This document shows, one piece after another, positions 1-10,880 of a stretch of DNA of 64,000 nucleotides (positions within the stretch are counted from its first letter, which is position 1; every line of letters starts with the position of its first letter). The DNA is from Isoetes taiwanensis. Lineage: Eukaryota > Streptophyta > Lycopodiopsida > Isoetales > Isoetaceae. Below the pieces are notes generated by a model. That model ran no database searches and was not told the origin of the DNA. It saw only the letters and a program-made list of their open reading frames with translations. The DNA lies in NCBI GenBank assembly GCA_021234155.1, contig JAJEKV010000038.1, positions 4,524,847 through 4,588,846 of the forward strand. Direction: 5' to 3'. A program made the translations under genes and the position numbers.

Positions 1-193
1 TTCAACCAAAGGATGTGAAACTGGCTAAATACATCAAGAGGAGAGACTAATAGAAGGGAAATTACCTTTTTGTAACTAACAGGATTATATCTGATGTATG
101 AAATTTTGAATAATAAAGATATATAATCGTTTAAAAATGTGCATTCATTAGGCACAGTATTAGTTTTTGAGCAATTGGGGTAATTTGACCAAC

Positions 194-474
194 GACTCCA
201 AGAGTGCGCCAGAGCATAGTTAGGTCCCAACCTAACCCCCTCCTCGCGCACTCTTAGAGTCATCCAGACAACTGGAACAGTCAGTAGACCTACTTGCTCC
301 AAACCGGGTAAATAAACAAAGGATCTCGCATTTAGGAAGAAAAATAAAAGGGAATTACCTCTTCCACCGCATTTGTTTGGCATCCATTTGACAGCAATAG
401 GCTAACGACTCCAAGAGTGCGCCAGAGCATACTTAGGTCCCAACCTAACACCCCCCTCGCGCACTCTTAGAGTC
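194..474. repeat. Two hairpin repeats, about 213 bp apart
   Basis: Two copies of a 68-bp unit at 194-261 and 407-474. Each begins GACTCCAAGAGTGCGC and ends GCGCACTCTTAGAGTC; these arms are complementary at 15 of 16 positions and enclose a conserved loop containing TTAGGTCCCAACCTAA, itself a near palindrome. The DNA between them is weakly similar, so they look like the best-conserved part of a degenerate tandem repeat of about 210 bp. The same unit recurs in copy 2 at 19,726, 19,934, 20,133 and 21,689. They lie just upstream of a TATA-like box and an ORF. Confidence 0.8.
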
Positions 475-652
475 GCCCAACCTTCCCAAGTTCATAACTT
501 GAGCTAGACATACCCAAATCGGCCAAAATTTGTTGCATTAGAACCCTAAGACTGTAGACAAGCCACTTCTAGCCTCAAATTAACCAAGAAACATTAGCCT
601 TCATCCCAAATATCAGGAGTTTTAGAAACCCTAAAAATTTTAGGGCATAAAT

Positions 653-668
653 TCCCTATATATACCCG
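653..668 (+). promoter_or_regulatory. TATA-like box upstream of the extra ORF
   Basis: CCCTATATATACCCGC lies about 115 bp before the ATG at 776, a normal spacing for a plant core promoter with a short leader. It follows the two hairpin repeats. Function is inferred from position only. In copy 2 the matching stretch near 21,930 is damaged. Confidence 0.35.
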
Positions 669-775
669 CATAACCCCAAAACCTCAACCACAGCATTGCT
701 CCTGCGATTGAGGCGATCTCCCAGCTTACTCAGGCGCTCCCAGTTCCGTTTGATATCGGCAACCCAATTCTCGTC

Positions 776-2008
776 ATGGCTACAGAATCTTTCATCAGTT
801 GGTATAGCGCCTCCCCCCACATTGCTGAAGTAGATGTCAATATAGTATTCCAAGTATTTCAAAAAGAATTTGACCTTTCAGCAACCCTGAACTCCAATCC
901 TTTCTACCAGCAAGTCCTGCAAGAATTCCAAGACAAAGTTGTCCTTTGCTTACAGAAGATACCGCCATGCATAGGGTACTTTGTACCAAGGACCGCAATG
1001 CAAACAGCCCTCGGTCATGTACCCAATATTGCCAAAGTATTGCGAAACAGAACCAACCGCTTACCAGCTTACATGACCCTAACCAGCAATGGAAAAGTTT
1101 TCTTCTCCTACAACACAGCCTTAGCGCTATATCTAGTATATAAGGCCGAAACCATAATAGGCGAACCATCAATTCAGCCACTGGAGGTCACACCCTTGGA
1201 CGCAGCAGCAGACGAACGGCTACTGCTGGAGTATGAAGAGACCAAAGCAGAAGCATCCGCAGAGAGTGAAGACTCCGAGCAGGAAAGCGAGGATGACATG
1301 GAGGTGGACCCAGAGGAGGAACGCCGCGAAGCGGAACAAGACATCACCCGCTTCGAAGCTGACAGGACCACCCCGAGGATTGCACAACCAATCGGGCTGG
1401 GAATAACGAGCTTAGCACCAATCATAGTCGAAGGACAGGAATACTTGCTGCTAAATGACATCAAAAACCTCCCCGAATGCAGAGACAGAGGCTACCGCGT
1501 CGACGAACTCCTTCACCTTCTACGGCGACAGCCGGATTTAGAAGACTTCATTGACCAAGAAACTGAAGATTTTCAGGTGCAAATACGAGAATCAGCTACT
1601 TACACAGGACACACCATGTCGGACATTGAAGTTTACGGCGCTATCAGAGGTATGATGACGGAAGAACTCCCTACCAAGGAGGAGTTTATAGCACTTCAGG
1701 AGCAGATGGGAATAAGGGGGAAGACAACAAGAGTACTTCAAGGGGAGTCTTCTTCCTCGCAAGAACATGTAGCAAAATTCCAAGGGAGAGCCACAAACCT
1801 GACTAGTGTACGAACGCTCTTCCAGGATTATAAGGAATTAGTTCAAGTACCCGTCGACCAGTATGCATCAAGGCACAGGGGTACCTCAGGAGCACGTGGA
1901 GGAGTACCGGGAGCAGCACTCAAATATTATCTTCCGCTCCTAACAGACGGTAGAGTAGTAATATTTCACAAGCGCAGCCCACGCGAGAGGAAGCTGTCGC
2001 GATGCTAG
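776..2008 (+). CDS. Unidentified retrotransposon ORF upstream of gag (410 codons)
   Basis: The longest open frame in the window. I do not recognise the family. Residues about 1-140 are hydrophobic and aromatic with no signal peptide. Residues about 145-190 form an acidic Glu/Asp/Ser-rich tract. The remainder is mixed, with a basic stretch near the end (HKRSPRERK). No zinc knuckle, protease, RT or integrase motif is visible. The homologous sequence continues in another frame at 2002-2259, so the stop at 2008 is probably a one-base frameshift and the original product was about 490 residues. Copy 2 has the same ORF, shattered, at about 22,030-23,450. The ATG at 776 follows a TATA-like box. It could be an accessory element protein or a captured host gene. 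Confidence 0.6.
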   Translation: MATESFISWYSASPHIAEVDVNIVFQVFQKEFDLSATLNSNPFYQQVLQEFQDKVVLCLQKIPPCIGYFVPRTAMQTALGHVPNIAKVLRNRTNRLPAYMTLTSNGKVFFSYNTALALYLVYKAETIIGEPSIQPLEVTPLDAAADERLLLEYEETKAEASAESEDSEQESEDDMEVDPEEERREAEQDITRFEADRTTPRIAQPIGLGITSLAPIIVEGQEYLLLNDIKNLPECRDRGYRVDELLHLLRRQPDLEDFIDQETEDFQVQIRESATYTGHTMSDIEVYGAIRGMMTEELPTKEEFIALQEQMGIRGKTTRVLQGESSSSQEHVAKFQGRATNLTSVRTLFQDYKELVQVPVDQYASRHRGTSGARGGVPGAALKYYLPLLTDGRVVIFHKRSPRERKLSRC

Positions 2009-2259
2009 TAGCACTTTCGGGATTTGGCATGCACGCACGCCTATCAGAAAAAGTCGACCATGTTATTTTGGTGAAGCGGAAAACAGCCTTGGGCATTTTC
2101 GACTTTGCAGTACCACACCTTCGACAAGGTAGGTTAGCGATGCTTGCAGCTCATACCTCCCATAGGCGGGTGGAAGAGCTAGCATCCGCCATCCGGGGGA
2201 TCAGCAAAGGGATATACTTCGGGAACTTGGGAAGTGCAATGTGGGTATTACCCAAGTAA
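2002..2259 (+). CDS. C-terminal continuation of the extra ORF, frameshifted
   Basis: An 85-codon frame that overlaps the end of the preceding ORF by seven bases and is colinear with copy 2 (about 23,190-23,455). It begins MLVALSGFG and ends GNLGSAMWVLPK. It has no domain I recognise. The overlap and the shared order in copy 2 argue that it is the tail of the same protein rather than a separate gene. The frame change lies near 1,975-2,002 in a stretch containing several CG sites, where this assembly is error-prone. Confidence 0.5.
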   Translation: MLVALSGFGMHARLSEKVDHVILVKRKTALGIFDFAVPHLRQGRLAMLAAHTSHRRVEELASAIRGISKGIYFGNLGSAMWVLPK

Positions 2260-2500
2260 AGAAGTTCCTTGAGGATCACCCGAGTATCGATAAATCAATG
2301 TAATGGAAATCATGACTCTTGTATAAGATATATATATCGGCTATATATATATTAATATAAGACCCTTTTGAATTGCATTTCAAAATGTCTTTTTGGATAT
2401 CGTTGTCTTAACAATCATATCATTGAAACACCTAATGCAACCAACAAAAGGAACTCATGATAAATGGTGCCAATGTAATATGTCGCGGTCGAGCAGCCGG
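2260..2500 (+). other. AT-rich spacer between extra ORF and gag
   Basis: Contains two TATATATA runs (about 2,328-2,354) and AATATAA-type sequence that could serve as a poly(A) region for the upstream ORF or a core promoter for gag. It is almost identical in copy 2 (23,456-23,690). No coding potential is seen. Confidence 0.4.
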
Positions 2501-2501
2501 A

Positions 2502-3775
2502 ATGTCGACCTTGAGTTCCAAGCCCAAAGCGTCAGACACCTCTCGGACAATTCCAACCTCGGGAACTATTCAAGAGTATTACGCAACCGACACCGTAAGA
2601 AGAAATCTCGCAGATGAGGTCGATCTACAGGAAATCAAAGCCATGCCGGCAAAGCGAGGAAGAAACAGCAGACCGTAATGTACAGTCCCGCAGGCCCGCT
2701 CTCAAAGACAAAGGAAAGGAGAAGAGGAACCCACCCGCATCTTCTAGTTCCAGCTCTTCCGGCTATGGATTCAAGCTCGAGTCCGAGGAGGAAACAAGAA
2801 GAATGGCCCTAAGGAAGAAAGAATAACGGGGAGCGGCAAAGGCCAATCCGACTACCGTAAGAAGGTCGATTCGGCCTTAAGTAATGTTTGAAAGCACGAA
2901 GTCGAAACAAGCCCGCCGAAAAACAGATCAGGGGATGGAAGCCGAGGCATGGCTAGACGAGATGAGCGGTAGCACCTGAAATGCTTTACGGCATGAAAGA
3001 TAAAGATAAGGGGCAGGGTAGCCACCGCTAACTTGAAAGGGGCAGCCCGTGATTTGGTGGAGGGGGTTATGCTAAAGCCCATGGGATGAGCGAGAGACAA
3101 GTGCGGAGTTCACAAAGTTCGCAAGGGCCTTCAAAAAGCACTATGTTCCAAGAGAACACAAGTGCCACCAGATGCAAGCGTTCCACAGATTGCAACAGGG
3201 GAACAAATCCGTACAGAAATATACGGAAGAGTTCATGAGGTTGAGGCTATATGTGCCAAAACTCAGCGAGAGAAGAGCAGTGGAAGGCTATGTGGAGGGG
3301 TTGAATGAGGACCTACGGAAGATAGTCCGAGCCCTCAACCCACGCTCAGTATCGGAGGCGGAAGCGAAGGCACTGAGCCTACAAGGGACAGGGCCTCAGA
3401 AAAGTGAACCCAAGCAGTGGTATGACAAAGGAAAAGCATATGGAGGTCAGAGCCCAAGAGCAAACAGTCCATCGCCTGCAAAGACACCATACACCGGAAA
3501 TCAATGGAAAAACGAGCCGGAAAAAGCAAAATCGACTTCAAATATAAAGGACAAGGGGAGGCTCGAATTATTCAAAGACAGGTCAAGCGGTTCCTCAACT
3601 CCATCCCCAAAAAAAAAGCGGCAGGAATGTATAGAAAAAGCGGTTGTGCTTCCGGTGCTTCCAGTAGGGGCATAGAACACCTGGCTGCCCGTTAAGTGAT
3701 CAATCACGCACACTTGCGGAGATGGGAGGTTGGGAGACCCCAACGAAAGAGAAGGAGGGGCGAAGGGCGAGACTA
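2502..3775 (+). pseudogene. gag: gag, capsid/nucleocapsid region, frameshifted
   Basis: Gag forms the particle that packages element RNA. The start is taken at an ATG in 2,502; an N-terminal frame runs to about 2,678, then the reading moves through other frames. The best block is 3,172-3,675, which carries the retrotransposon gag signature (FHRLQQGNKSVQKYTEEFMRL, where QxxxSVxxYTxxF is diagnostic) followed by a Lys/Ser/Pro-rich tail. A zinc-knuckle region is expected near 3,610-3,670, but only scattered Cys residues remain. At least three frame changes are needed. Copy 2 is at about 23,640-24,840. Confidence 0.7.
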
Positions 3776-3799
3776 TATCCATGGTGAGTGTCACATCTT

Positions 3800-4250
3800 T
3801 GCCGCCATAGACACGAAAGCGCCAGAGAGCGGTACCAAGTAATATCCACGATTGGTAAAATAGCCGCCAAATCTTTTATAGTCCTCATAGACGTGGCGGT
3901 TCCCACAATTTCGCGTCACCAAGGATGGCACAAATGCTAAAGTTGAAAACACTAAAGTCTAAGCCCAGACCAGTAGTGTTAGCCAGCGGAGCCATCAGGC
4001 ACACGGCCGGCAAGAGGGTGAATTTCAATATAGACTTACCGGGTATCAATATTGAAATGGGAGCAGAGATCATGAGCATAGGAAAATATGACCTCATCAT
4101 AGGTATGGAATACCTCAACCCGGCGAAAGCACAAATAGATTGTGGAGAGCGGAAGGTGAAGCTCTCCGGCCCTAACGGGAAAATCATAGAAATCTCAGGT
4201 AAGCAAGTGACACCTATAATGCAATGCATGTCGAGTAAGAAATTACTTAG
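3800..4250 (+). pseudogene. pol: pol: aspartic protease domain
   Basis: Retropepsin-like protease that processes Gag-Pol. The active-site region (normally D-S/T-G-A followed by SHNF) is at about 3,872-3,905, where a GGSHNFASPRMAQ-type reading and the main frame are split by a frameshift. Downstream, 3,925-4,250 reads continuously and shows KYDLIIGMEYL, the conserved IIGM-D/E-WL block of plant gypsy proteases. No intact catalytic triad is visible, so it would not work as read. Confidence 0.65.
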
Positions 4251-5215
4251 ATGCATCAAAAGGGAGCAAGTTGCATACATCTTCAAATTAGAACTTGCCG
4301 AAGAAGAGGCACCAGAAGATGAAGAAGATAAACCAGTAAGCAAACTACCCAAGCAGGTAGCCAAGCTAATAGAGGAATTCCATGACTTGTTCCCCGACGA
4401 AATCAAAGAGCTTCCGCCATATAGGGGAGTAGAGTGCGAAATTGCACTCGAACCAGGCACTAAGCCCACGAGTAAGGCACCATATAGAATGGCAAAATTT
4501 CACGAACTATCGAGTTGAAGAAGCAATTACAAGAGCTCTTAGACCTAGGGTTCATAAGACCTAGTGTCTCTCCGTTCGAGCCCCCATCTTATTAAGTCAA
4601 AAAGAAAGATGGAAGCTTGAGGATGTGTATTGACTATCGTCAATTAAACAAACACACAATCAAGAACAAGTATGCCTTACCCGAGGCGAGATGACCCGAT
4701 GGATCGGTTACAAGGTGCGGGGTCTTCTCAAAATAGACTTAAAGGTGCGGATATCATCAAATCAGAATCAAGGAGGAAGATATTCACAAGACGGCCTTCC
4801 GAACAAGATACGGCCACTATGAATTCACAGTCATGCCATTTGGCCTATCAAATGCCCCAGCAACATTCATGAGACTCATGAACGATATCTTTCGGCAATT
4901 CCTTGACACATTTGTTATCGTGTTCTTCGATGACATCTTGGTGTATAGCAAGTCCCTAGAGGAGCACATTCAGCACTTGAGAAGGGTACTTGAGAAGGCG
5001 AGAAGACACCCGACTTTATCTTGAAGTTGTCGAAATGTCATTTTGCCACCGAAAGAGTGGAATACTTGGGGCATATCATATCAGCAGACCGCATCTCCAC
5101 CGATCCGGCGAAGATCCAAGCAGTGATTGAATGGCCAGCACCAAAGAACATACACGAGGTGAGAAGCTTTTTAGGCTTGGCAGGCAGCACCCTCAACGGA
5201 CCTCACCAAGGCAGA
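4251..5215 (+). pseudogene. pol: pol: reverse transcriptase domain
   Basis: Copies element RNA to DNA. The frame 3,925-4,518 runs into the RT leader (PPYRGVECEIALEPG, then APYRMA). Next come LGFIRPSVSPFEPPS with an in-frame stop at about 4,591-4,593, then [10 protein letters not shown] and KNKYALP. A damaged stretch at 4,680-4,830 covers the region before the active site. The catalytic motif FFDDILVYS is intact at about 4,925-4,950, followed by [15 protein letters not shown]. After a frameshift near 5,020 come CHFATERVEYLGHIIS and VRSFLGLAG. FFDD rather than YVDD is usual in plant chromoviruses. Several frame breaks make it inactive as read. Confidence 0.85.
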
Positions 5216-5231
5216 AAAGGTAAAAGACTGG

Positions 5232-5798
5232 GTGGCACATTGGCAAAAGAAGGCTCAAGCAGGATTTGAGAAGTTAAAGGAGGCCTTAACAACCGCCCCT
5301 GTCTTAACATTACCTGATCCAGAGAAGGACAAGCTAGTCGCAACTGATGCGAGCAAGATTGCGACGGGAGCAGTCTTAATGCAAGAGGAAAGAGTCGTAG
5401 CATACGATTCACGAAAGATGAATGACGCAGAGACTCGCTACCCGACACATGATCAGGAGCTATTGGCAGTAGTAAGAGCTTTAAAGATCTGGAGACACTA
5501 TCTATTGGGAAGGAAGTTCCAATTAGATACCGACCACCAGAGTCTGCAGTACATCTTCACGCAACCATTGTTGAATTTAAGACAAAGAAGATGGATGGAG
5601 TTCCTCGAAGAGTACAACTTCGAGATTGTATACAAGCCGGGGAAACTCAATGTGGTCGCAGACGCTCTGTCAAGGCACCCCTTAACAACAAGGGTGCATT
5701 GCAATGCCATATCAACACTTACCAGTGAGTTTGGCAAGAAAATAGAAGAAACGCTGCCAATAGACAAGGACTTCCAGGAAGTATGGGCTAGCCTCTAA
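5232..5798 (+). CDS. pol: pol: RNase H domain
   Basis: Degrades the RNA strand of the RNA-DNA hybrid. The 188-codon open segment starts with the RT connection (FEKLKEALTTAPVLTLPD) and holds the RNase H acidic residues: Asp in VATDASK (about residue 38), Glu in HDQELLAVV (about 77) and Asp in LDTDHQSLQYI (about 99). It ends with KPGKLNVVADALSRHPL, the standard boundary motif before integrase. This is the best-preserved pol part of copy 1. It is one domain of a polyprotein, not a gene with its own start. Confidence 0.88.
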   Translation: MAHWQKKAQAGFEKLKEALTTAPVLTLPDPEKDKLVATDASKIATGAVLMQEERVVAYDSRKMNDAETRYPTHDQELLAVVRALKIWRHYLLGRKFQLDTDHQSLQYIFTQPLLNLRQRRWMEFLEEYNFEIVYKPGKLNVVADALSRHPLTTRVHCNAISTLTSEFGKKIEETLPIDKDFQEVWASL

Positions 5799-5799
5799 A

Positions 5800-6962
5800 A
5801 GAGGCAAGAAACGGATAAAGAGAGAGAAGCCTTCAAACATTTTAAGAAGGAAGGAAAGCTCTTGTACCATAAAAATAAGTTGTGTGTGCGGGAATCATCC
5901 GGAGTCGAAGGTTGATTCTCCATGACACCCACAACAAGCCCAATAGCCGACCACGCAGGTTTTTTTAAAAAACCTACTTCAAGATAAGAAGTAGTTACTA
6001 TTGGCCGGGCATGAAGAAGCAGATAGCAAGGTACATCTGTGAGAGTGTCGGCTATGCCGCCAGACCAAAGCGGAACAACTACGAATTCGGGAGCATTAGA
6101 GCCATTGCCGATTACCAAACTCAAGTGGGAGATAATAAGCATGGACTTCATTACGGGGCTCCCTAGAACCATAAGGGGCAAAGATGCCTTAATGGTCGTG
6201 AGTCGACAAATTGTCGAAGATGGCGCACTTTGTGCCTTGTAGGAGCACCGACACGGCATTAGACACAAATTGCTATTCACAAAGGAGATTTTTAGACTCC
6301 ATGGGATGCCAAGAGAAATAATCTCGATAGAGATTTGAAGTTCATGAGTGCATTCTCGCGGGGATCTCTTCAAACCATCGGGACGAAATTGTCGATGAGC
6401 ACGGCTTATCACCCTCGGGCGTGATGGGCGTATCGAGCGCACTAAATCGGATACTCAAGATATGTTGTGGAATTATGTCCGAACAAGCAATCAAAGTGGG
6501 ATGACTACATCTACTTGGTTGAGTTTGCATACAATAGCACCAAGCAAGAGTCATCCCAAATGTCGCCGTTATGATCAATTCTGACTATCGATTGACACGG
6601 ACACTTGGCACAACCCCGTGTCCAAGGTAGAAGTATCCCAAACAGATGCTGCTCGCCGAGATGCAACAATTGGTTGAAGAAGTGCGAGGATACCTCCCAG
6701 CAGCAAAGAAGCCGGCAAAAGAGCATAGCTGATCGGCACCCAACAAGAAGGGAGTTCCAAGTAGGGGACAATGTTTGGCTGAAGATAAAGTCAAACAAGC
6801 GAAAGCTTCGACGGAATTGCAAGAAGCTTGCTCCAAGGTGGGTGGTCCATTTAAAATTGTCAAAAGAGTAGGTAACCAAGCCTACAAATTGGACTTACCA
6901 AGACACCTCAAGATCCATAGAGTCTTTCACGTAAGTCTCCTAAAGAAACACACTCCTAATCC
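5800..6962 (+). pseudogene. pol: pol: integrase, cut off by a CACTA insertion
   Basis: Inserts element DNA into the genome. A zinc-binding HHCC region is at about 5,915-6,060 (YWPGMKKQIARYIC, with Cys pair continuing in another frame). The core begins near 6,140 (IISMDFITGLPRTIRG, with the first catalytic Asp). The second and third acidic positions fall in a frameshifted stretch 6,230-6,480. The C-terminal GPY/F-like region is split between frames 6,605-6,871 and 6,775-7,080 and ends with YKLDLPRHLKIHRVFHVSLLKK just before the CACTA element at 6,963. The missing chromodomain resumes after it, at 12,466. Confidence 0.82.
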
Positions 6963-7545
6963 CACTACAAGGGATAGTCGACGTCGCGACGTCGAAGAAC
7001 GACGGTCGTCGTCGAACATCGACGACATCGTTGTTCAACGGCGACAACGTCGTTTTCGTCGCCGCTCAACGTTTTCGTGATGACGTGTCGGATTGGCTGC
7101 GTGGCATAGTGCTGCTGCCAAAGGCGGCGGGCCTGCGCAAAAAACCGCGTCGGTGAGCGTCGTTAAAATTGGCGCCTCCGCAGTGACGTGGCACGTATCG
7201 GCTGCGTGGCTTCTTACGACATGCGGTAGCCGGCCCGCGTGTTACGCCCGCGTCGACATGGCGTCGTTGAACGGCGACTAAAAATCTGACGTGACCCGGT
7301 CGGCTTCGGTTTGCCGACATGCGGTAGCCGCATTAAAGTGTCCCTGCCACGTCGACATGACGCCGTTAACGGCGCTGGAATATCGGCGTGGCGGCGGTTT
7401 TTGCCAGCGTGGCGGCATCGTCCGCTGCCACGCTATTATCGGCAAGCGCCCACGCGTAAACAACGTCGTTCGCGGCGACTTTTTTTTTTTTTTTTTGGAA
7501 AAAAAAAAAAACGTCTTGAAAAAAAAAAAAAAAAATTACGCCTGT
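6963..7545. repeat. CACTA left terminal and subterminal region
   Basis: A CG-rich region following the CACTACAAGG terminus, dense in GTCGTC, CGACGAC and CGTTGAACGGCGAC-like motifs, ending in a poly(T)/poly(A) tract (7,480-7,535). CpG density is far above the surroundings. Open frames here are by-products of the repeated motif and are not credible genes. Confidence 0.6.
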
Positions 7546-7560
7546 CGGTTATGCGTTTGA

Positions 7561-10430
7561 AATGCCAAAATTACCCTATGGACTAAGTTACACGGTCAGT
7601 TTTGCAAAAACGACACACACTTACGCCTACATTCGCGGTATTCAAATGCCCACCTCCTAGGCCAATTGACTCGAGTGTGTTGCACATGAGATAGTTTACG
7701 CTTCTTCGAAAGGGGTGGCCTTTACAAAACTTGGTCCCTAGGGCAATGTCGACATTATGAGTCCATTGGCGAGCCAATCACGATTCAGGAGAGGGAAAGT
7801 TGCCCGTCCGTCGCGCCCGGGGGCCGGGAGAGGACTTTTGGGGCAAAAGCGCTTCCGGGTGGTTTTTAGGGTCCGGTGCTCAACACGTCAACACCCCCCT
7901 CTACGTCAAGACCGGCCAAGGTCCTAGTCCGAATCGACAAGGATAGAGCCTCCAAACGTAAACCCTATGAGTTGCCGTTCTCTAGCGGGGTTTTGCGTTT
8001 TGGGTCTTGCGAAGTTTTGGTCTTTGCACTTGGGGCGTGGCCGATCACATGCGATTGAGAACGAAGCAAGAGGAATCCCGACGGAATGGAGTTTGGACCA
8101 TGCACTCCTCCGCTGTGGCGGTTAGAAGTCAAGGCCCGCTTTTGCGATGCAAGACATTAAATGAAATTCGTAGTCACCGGACTTAAATTCTGATTTTTTT
8201 CGGCCTAGCATCCTAAGTCATCGCCAACATACAGGCCAACTTTCAAAAATTTTGGATATGGTTTAGATCAAATAGTTTGCACTAGAACGGTCCCGCAGTT
8301 GTTGGGCAGCCGAAGGCACACTTGCCCAAGTCAAACAAGGCGAGGACCTTGCAAGGCCTCCTCATTAGAGGGAGAGTCCAGAACCCGTGAGGCGAGCCCC
8401 AAAAAGCTTCCCGGCAGCCTTTCCCGGCAAATACGCTCCGGGCGTCGCTAAAGACCACACTCCCGGATCTCGGTTCCGTATCCGGCCGTTGAATCCTTTG
8501 TTTCAGGAACCCGTCCGAGAAGGTCCAAAAATCCAACATCCGTCCCCGAGAACATATCAAACCCAAAGCGTCCCGCGGGCGGCAGTAGAAACCAAAGTGT
8601 TTTGTCGTTCGGACATTGCGAGGTTCGAAAATGCCGATCCGACTTAATACATCGTCCGGAATGCCAAAATTACCATAGGGACCAAGTTATCGGGTCAGTT
8701 TTGCAAAAGAAACAAACACCGCCCTACATTGCGGTATTCCACCCACCTCCTAGGCCAATTGACTTCTGAGTGTGTTGCACATGAGATAGTTTGGCGCTTC
8801 TTCGAAAGGGGTGGGCTTACGTTTGGTCCCTAGGGCAATATCGGCGCTCTGGAGTCCATTGGCGAGAGTTATCCGGTTCCGGAGGGAAGTTGCCCGTCCG
8901 TCGCCCGGGGCCTTCGGAGAGGAATTTTGGGGCAAAAGCTGCTTCGGGTGGTTTTAGGGTCCGTGCTCGGCGTCAACACCCCTCTACATCAAGACCGCGG
9001 CGCCAAGGTCCTAGTCAAATCGACAAGGATAGAGCCATCAAACGCGTAAACCCTATGAGTTGCCGGTTCTAGCGGGGTTTTGCGTTTTGGTGCCGAGTTT
9101 TGGTCTTTGCACTTGGGACGTGGCCGATCACATGCAGTTTGAACGCGAAGCAAGGGGAACTGGCGGAATGGAGTTTGGACCTGTACTCCTCCCGTTGTGG
9201 CGTTAGAAGTCAAGGCCCGCTTTTGTAGTAGCAAAGACATTAAGTAAATTCGTAATTAATGCATAGTATGGACTTAAATTCTGATTTTTGTCAGCTAGCT
9301 TCCTAAGTCATCGCCAACATACAGGCCAACTTTCAAAAATTTTGGATAAGGTTTAGATCAAATAGTTTGCACTAGAATAGTCCTGGCGACTGTTGTTGGG
9401 CAGCCGAGCTGGCACACTTGCCCAAGTCAAACAAGGCCAGGACCTTGCAAGGCCTCCTCATTAGAGGGGAGAGTCCGAACCCCAGGAGGCGAGCCCCAAA
9501 AGCTTCCCGAGGCAGCCTTTCCTGGCAGCGCTCCGCCGGGGGGGTGTACGCTAAAGACCACACTCCCGGATCTCGTTTCCGTATCCGACCGTTGAATCCT
9601 TTGTTCCAGGAACCTGGTCCGAAAGGTCCAAAAAATCCAACATCCGTCCGGACAACATATCAAACCGCTGGCGCCCCGCGGGCGACAAGTAGAAACCAAA
9701 GTGTTTTTGTCGTTCTGGACATGCGGGAGGTTCAAATGCGAACCGACTTCACCACATCGTCCGAATGCCAAAATTACCCTAGGGACCAAGTTATACCTGG
9801 CCAGTTTTGCAAAAGAAACAAACACTTCGCCCTACATTGTGCGATTCCCAGCGCCCACCTCCTAGGCCAATTGACTACGAGTGTGTTGCACATGAGATAG
9901 TTTGGCGCTTCTTGAAGGGGTGGGCTTCGCCACAAAACTTGGTCCCTAGGGCAATGTCGACGTTAAAGTTCATTGGCGAGATGATCACGGTTCGGAGGGG
10001 GAAGTTACCCGCCTGTCGCCCGGGGCCTTTGGGAGAGGAATTTTGGGGCAAGCCGCCCGGGGTGGTTTTAGGGTCCGTGCTCAAGGCCAACACCCCCTCT
10101 ACGCCAAGACCGCGGGCCAAGGTCCTAGTCAACTCGACAAGGATAGAGCCTCCGGCGTAAACCCTATGAGTTGCCGGTTCTAGCGGGGTTTGGCGTTTTG
10201 GGTGCCGAAGATTGGTCTTTTGCACTTGGGACGTGGCCATCACATGCGCTTGAGAACGCCAAGCAAGGGGAACCGACGGAATGGAGTTTGGACCTCATCC
10301 TCCCGTTGTGGCGCTTAGAAGTCAAGGCCCGCTTTTGCAATAGCAAGACATTCGTAAATTGTAATTAATGCATAGTAATGGACTTAAATTTGATTTTTGT
10401 CACTAGCATCCTAAGTCATCGCCAACATAC
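7561..10430 (+). repeat. 1.1-kb tandem repeat array, 2.6 units
   Basis: Units begin AATGCCAAAATTACC at 7,561, 8,660 and 9,764 (periods about 1,099 and 1,104 bp); the third stops after about 667 bp at CATCGCCAACATAC. Landmarks shared by the units include CCTCCTAGGCCAATTGACT, CCTATGAGTTGCCG, and a segment around GGCCTCCTCATTAGAGG. Many open frames cross it on both strands but none is conserved between units, so it is treated as non-coding. The same array is in copy 2. Confidence 0.85.
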
Positions 10431-10880
10431 GAGCATGTTGAGATAAACTACATCTTCGCATGTTGGTAGGGTATTAGTTCTCATAGCGGGGGACAAAATT
10501 AAAAATATATATATATATAATGTCAGTAACAAGCGAACACGTAGCTATTGGTAAGGTATTAGTTATCGAAAGGTAAGGTATTACTAGTTATCATCATCGT
10601 ATTATATACCTCATAGCTCAAATCGGATGTACCACAAAACATTGAACATTTTCATGGTGGTATATTTCATAACTTTAACGGGTGTAAACAAGTCAAATAA
10701 ACCCCTATCCATGTTAAATAAACCCATGTATCAAGTGTACATTCTATACTATTAAAAAAAAAAAAAAAAAAATTTTTTTTTTCGCCGTGAAAAAAAAAAA
10801 CGTTGTTACAAACGTCGTTCAACGACGTTTTGTCGTCGTTAACGACGTCACGACGTCGTTAAACGACGACCGGATTTAAA
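10431..10880. other. AT-rich CACTA interior and palindromic joint
   Basis: 10,431-10,755 is AT-rich and nearly identical to 31,476-31,795 in copy 2, with no gene. At 10,755-10,800 an A-run, a T-run and another A-run adjoin, followed by a cluster of ACGTCGTT/AACGACGT palindromes (10,800-10,870). The same layout of homopolymers next to palindromes occurs at 7,480 and 12,010. Confidence 0.5.

Noticed and set aside
3885-4469. 194-codon minus-strand frame opposite the protease/RT region
   Set aside because: It is a mirror of the plus-strand pol frame, which has recognisable protease and RT motifs.
8387-10243. Open frames of 80-160 codons in the 1.1-kb repeat array
   Set aside because: No frame is conserved between successive units or between the two CACTA copies.
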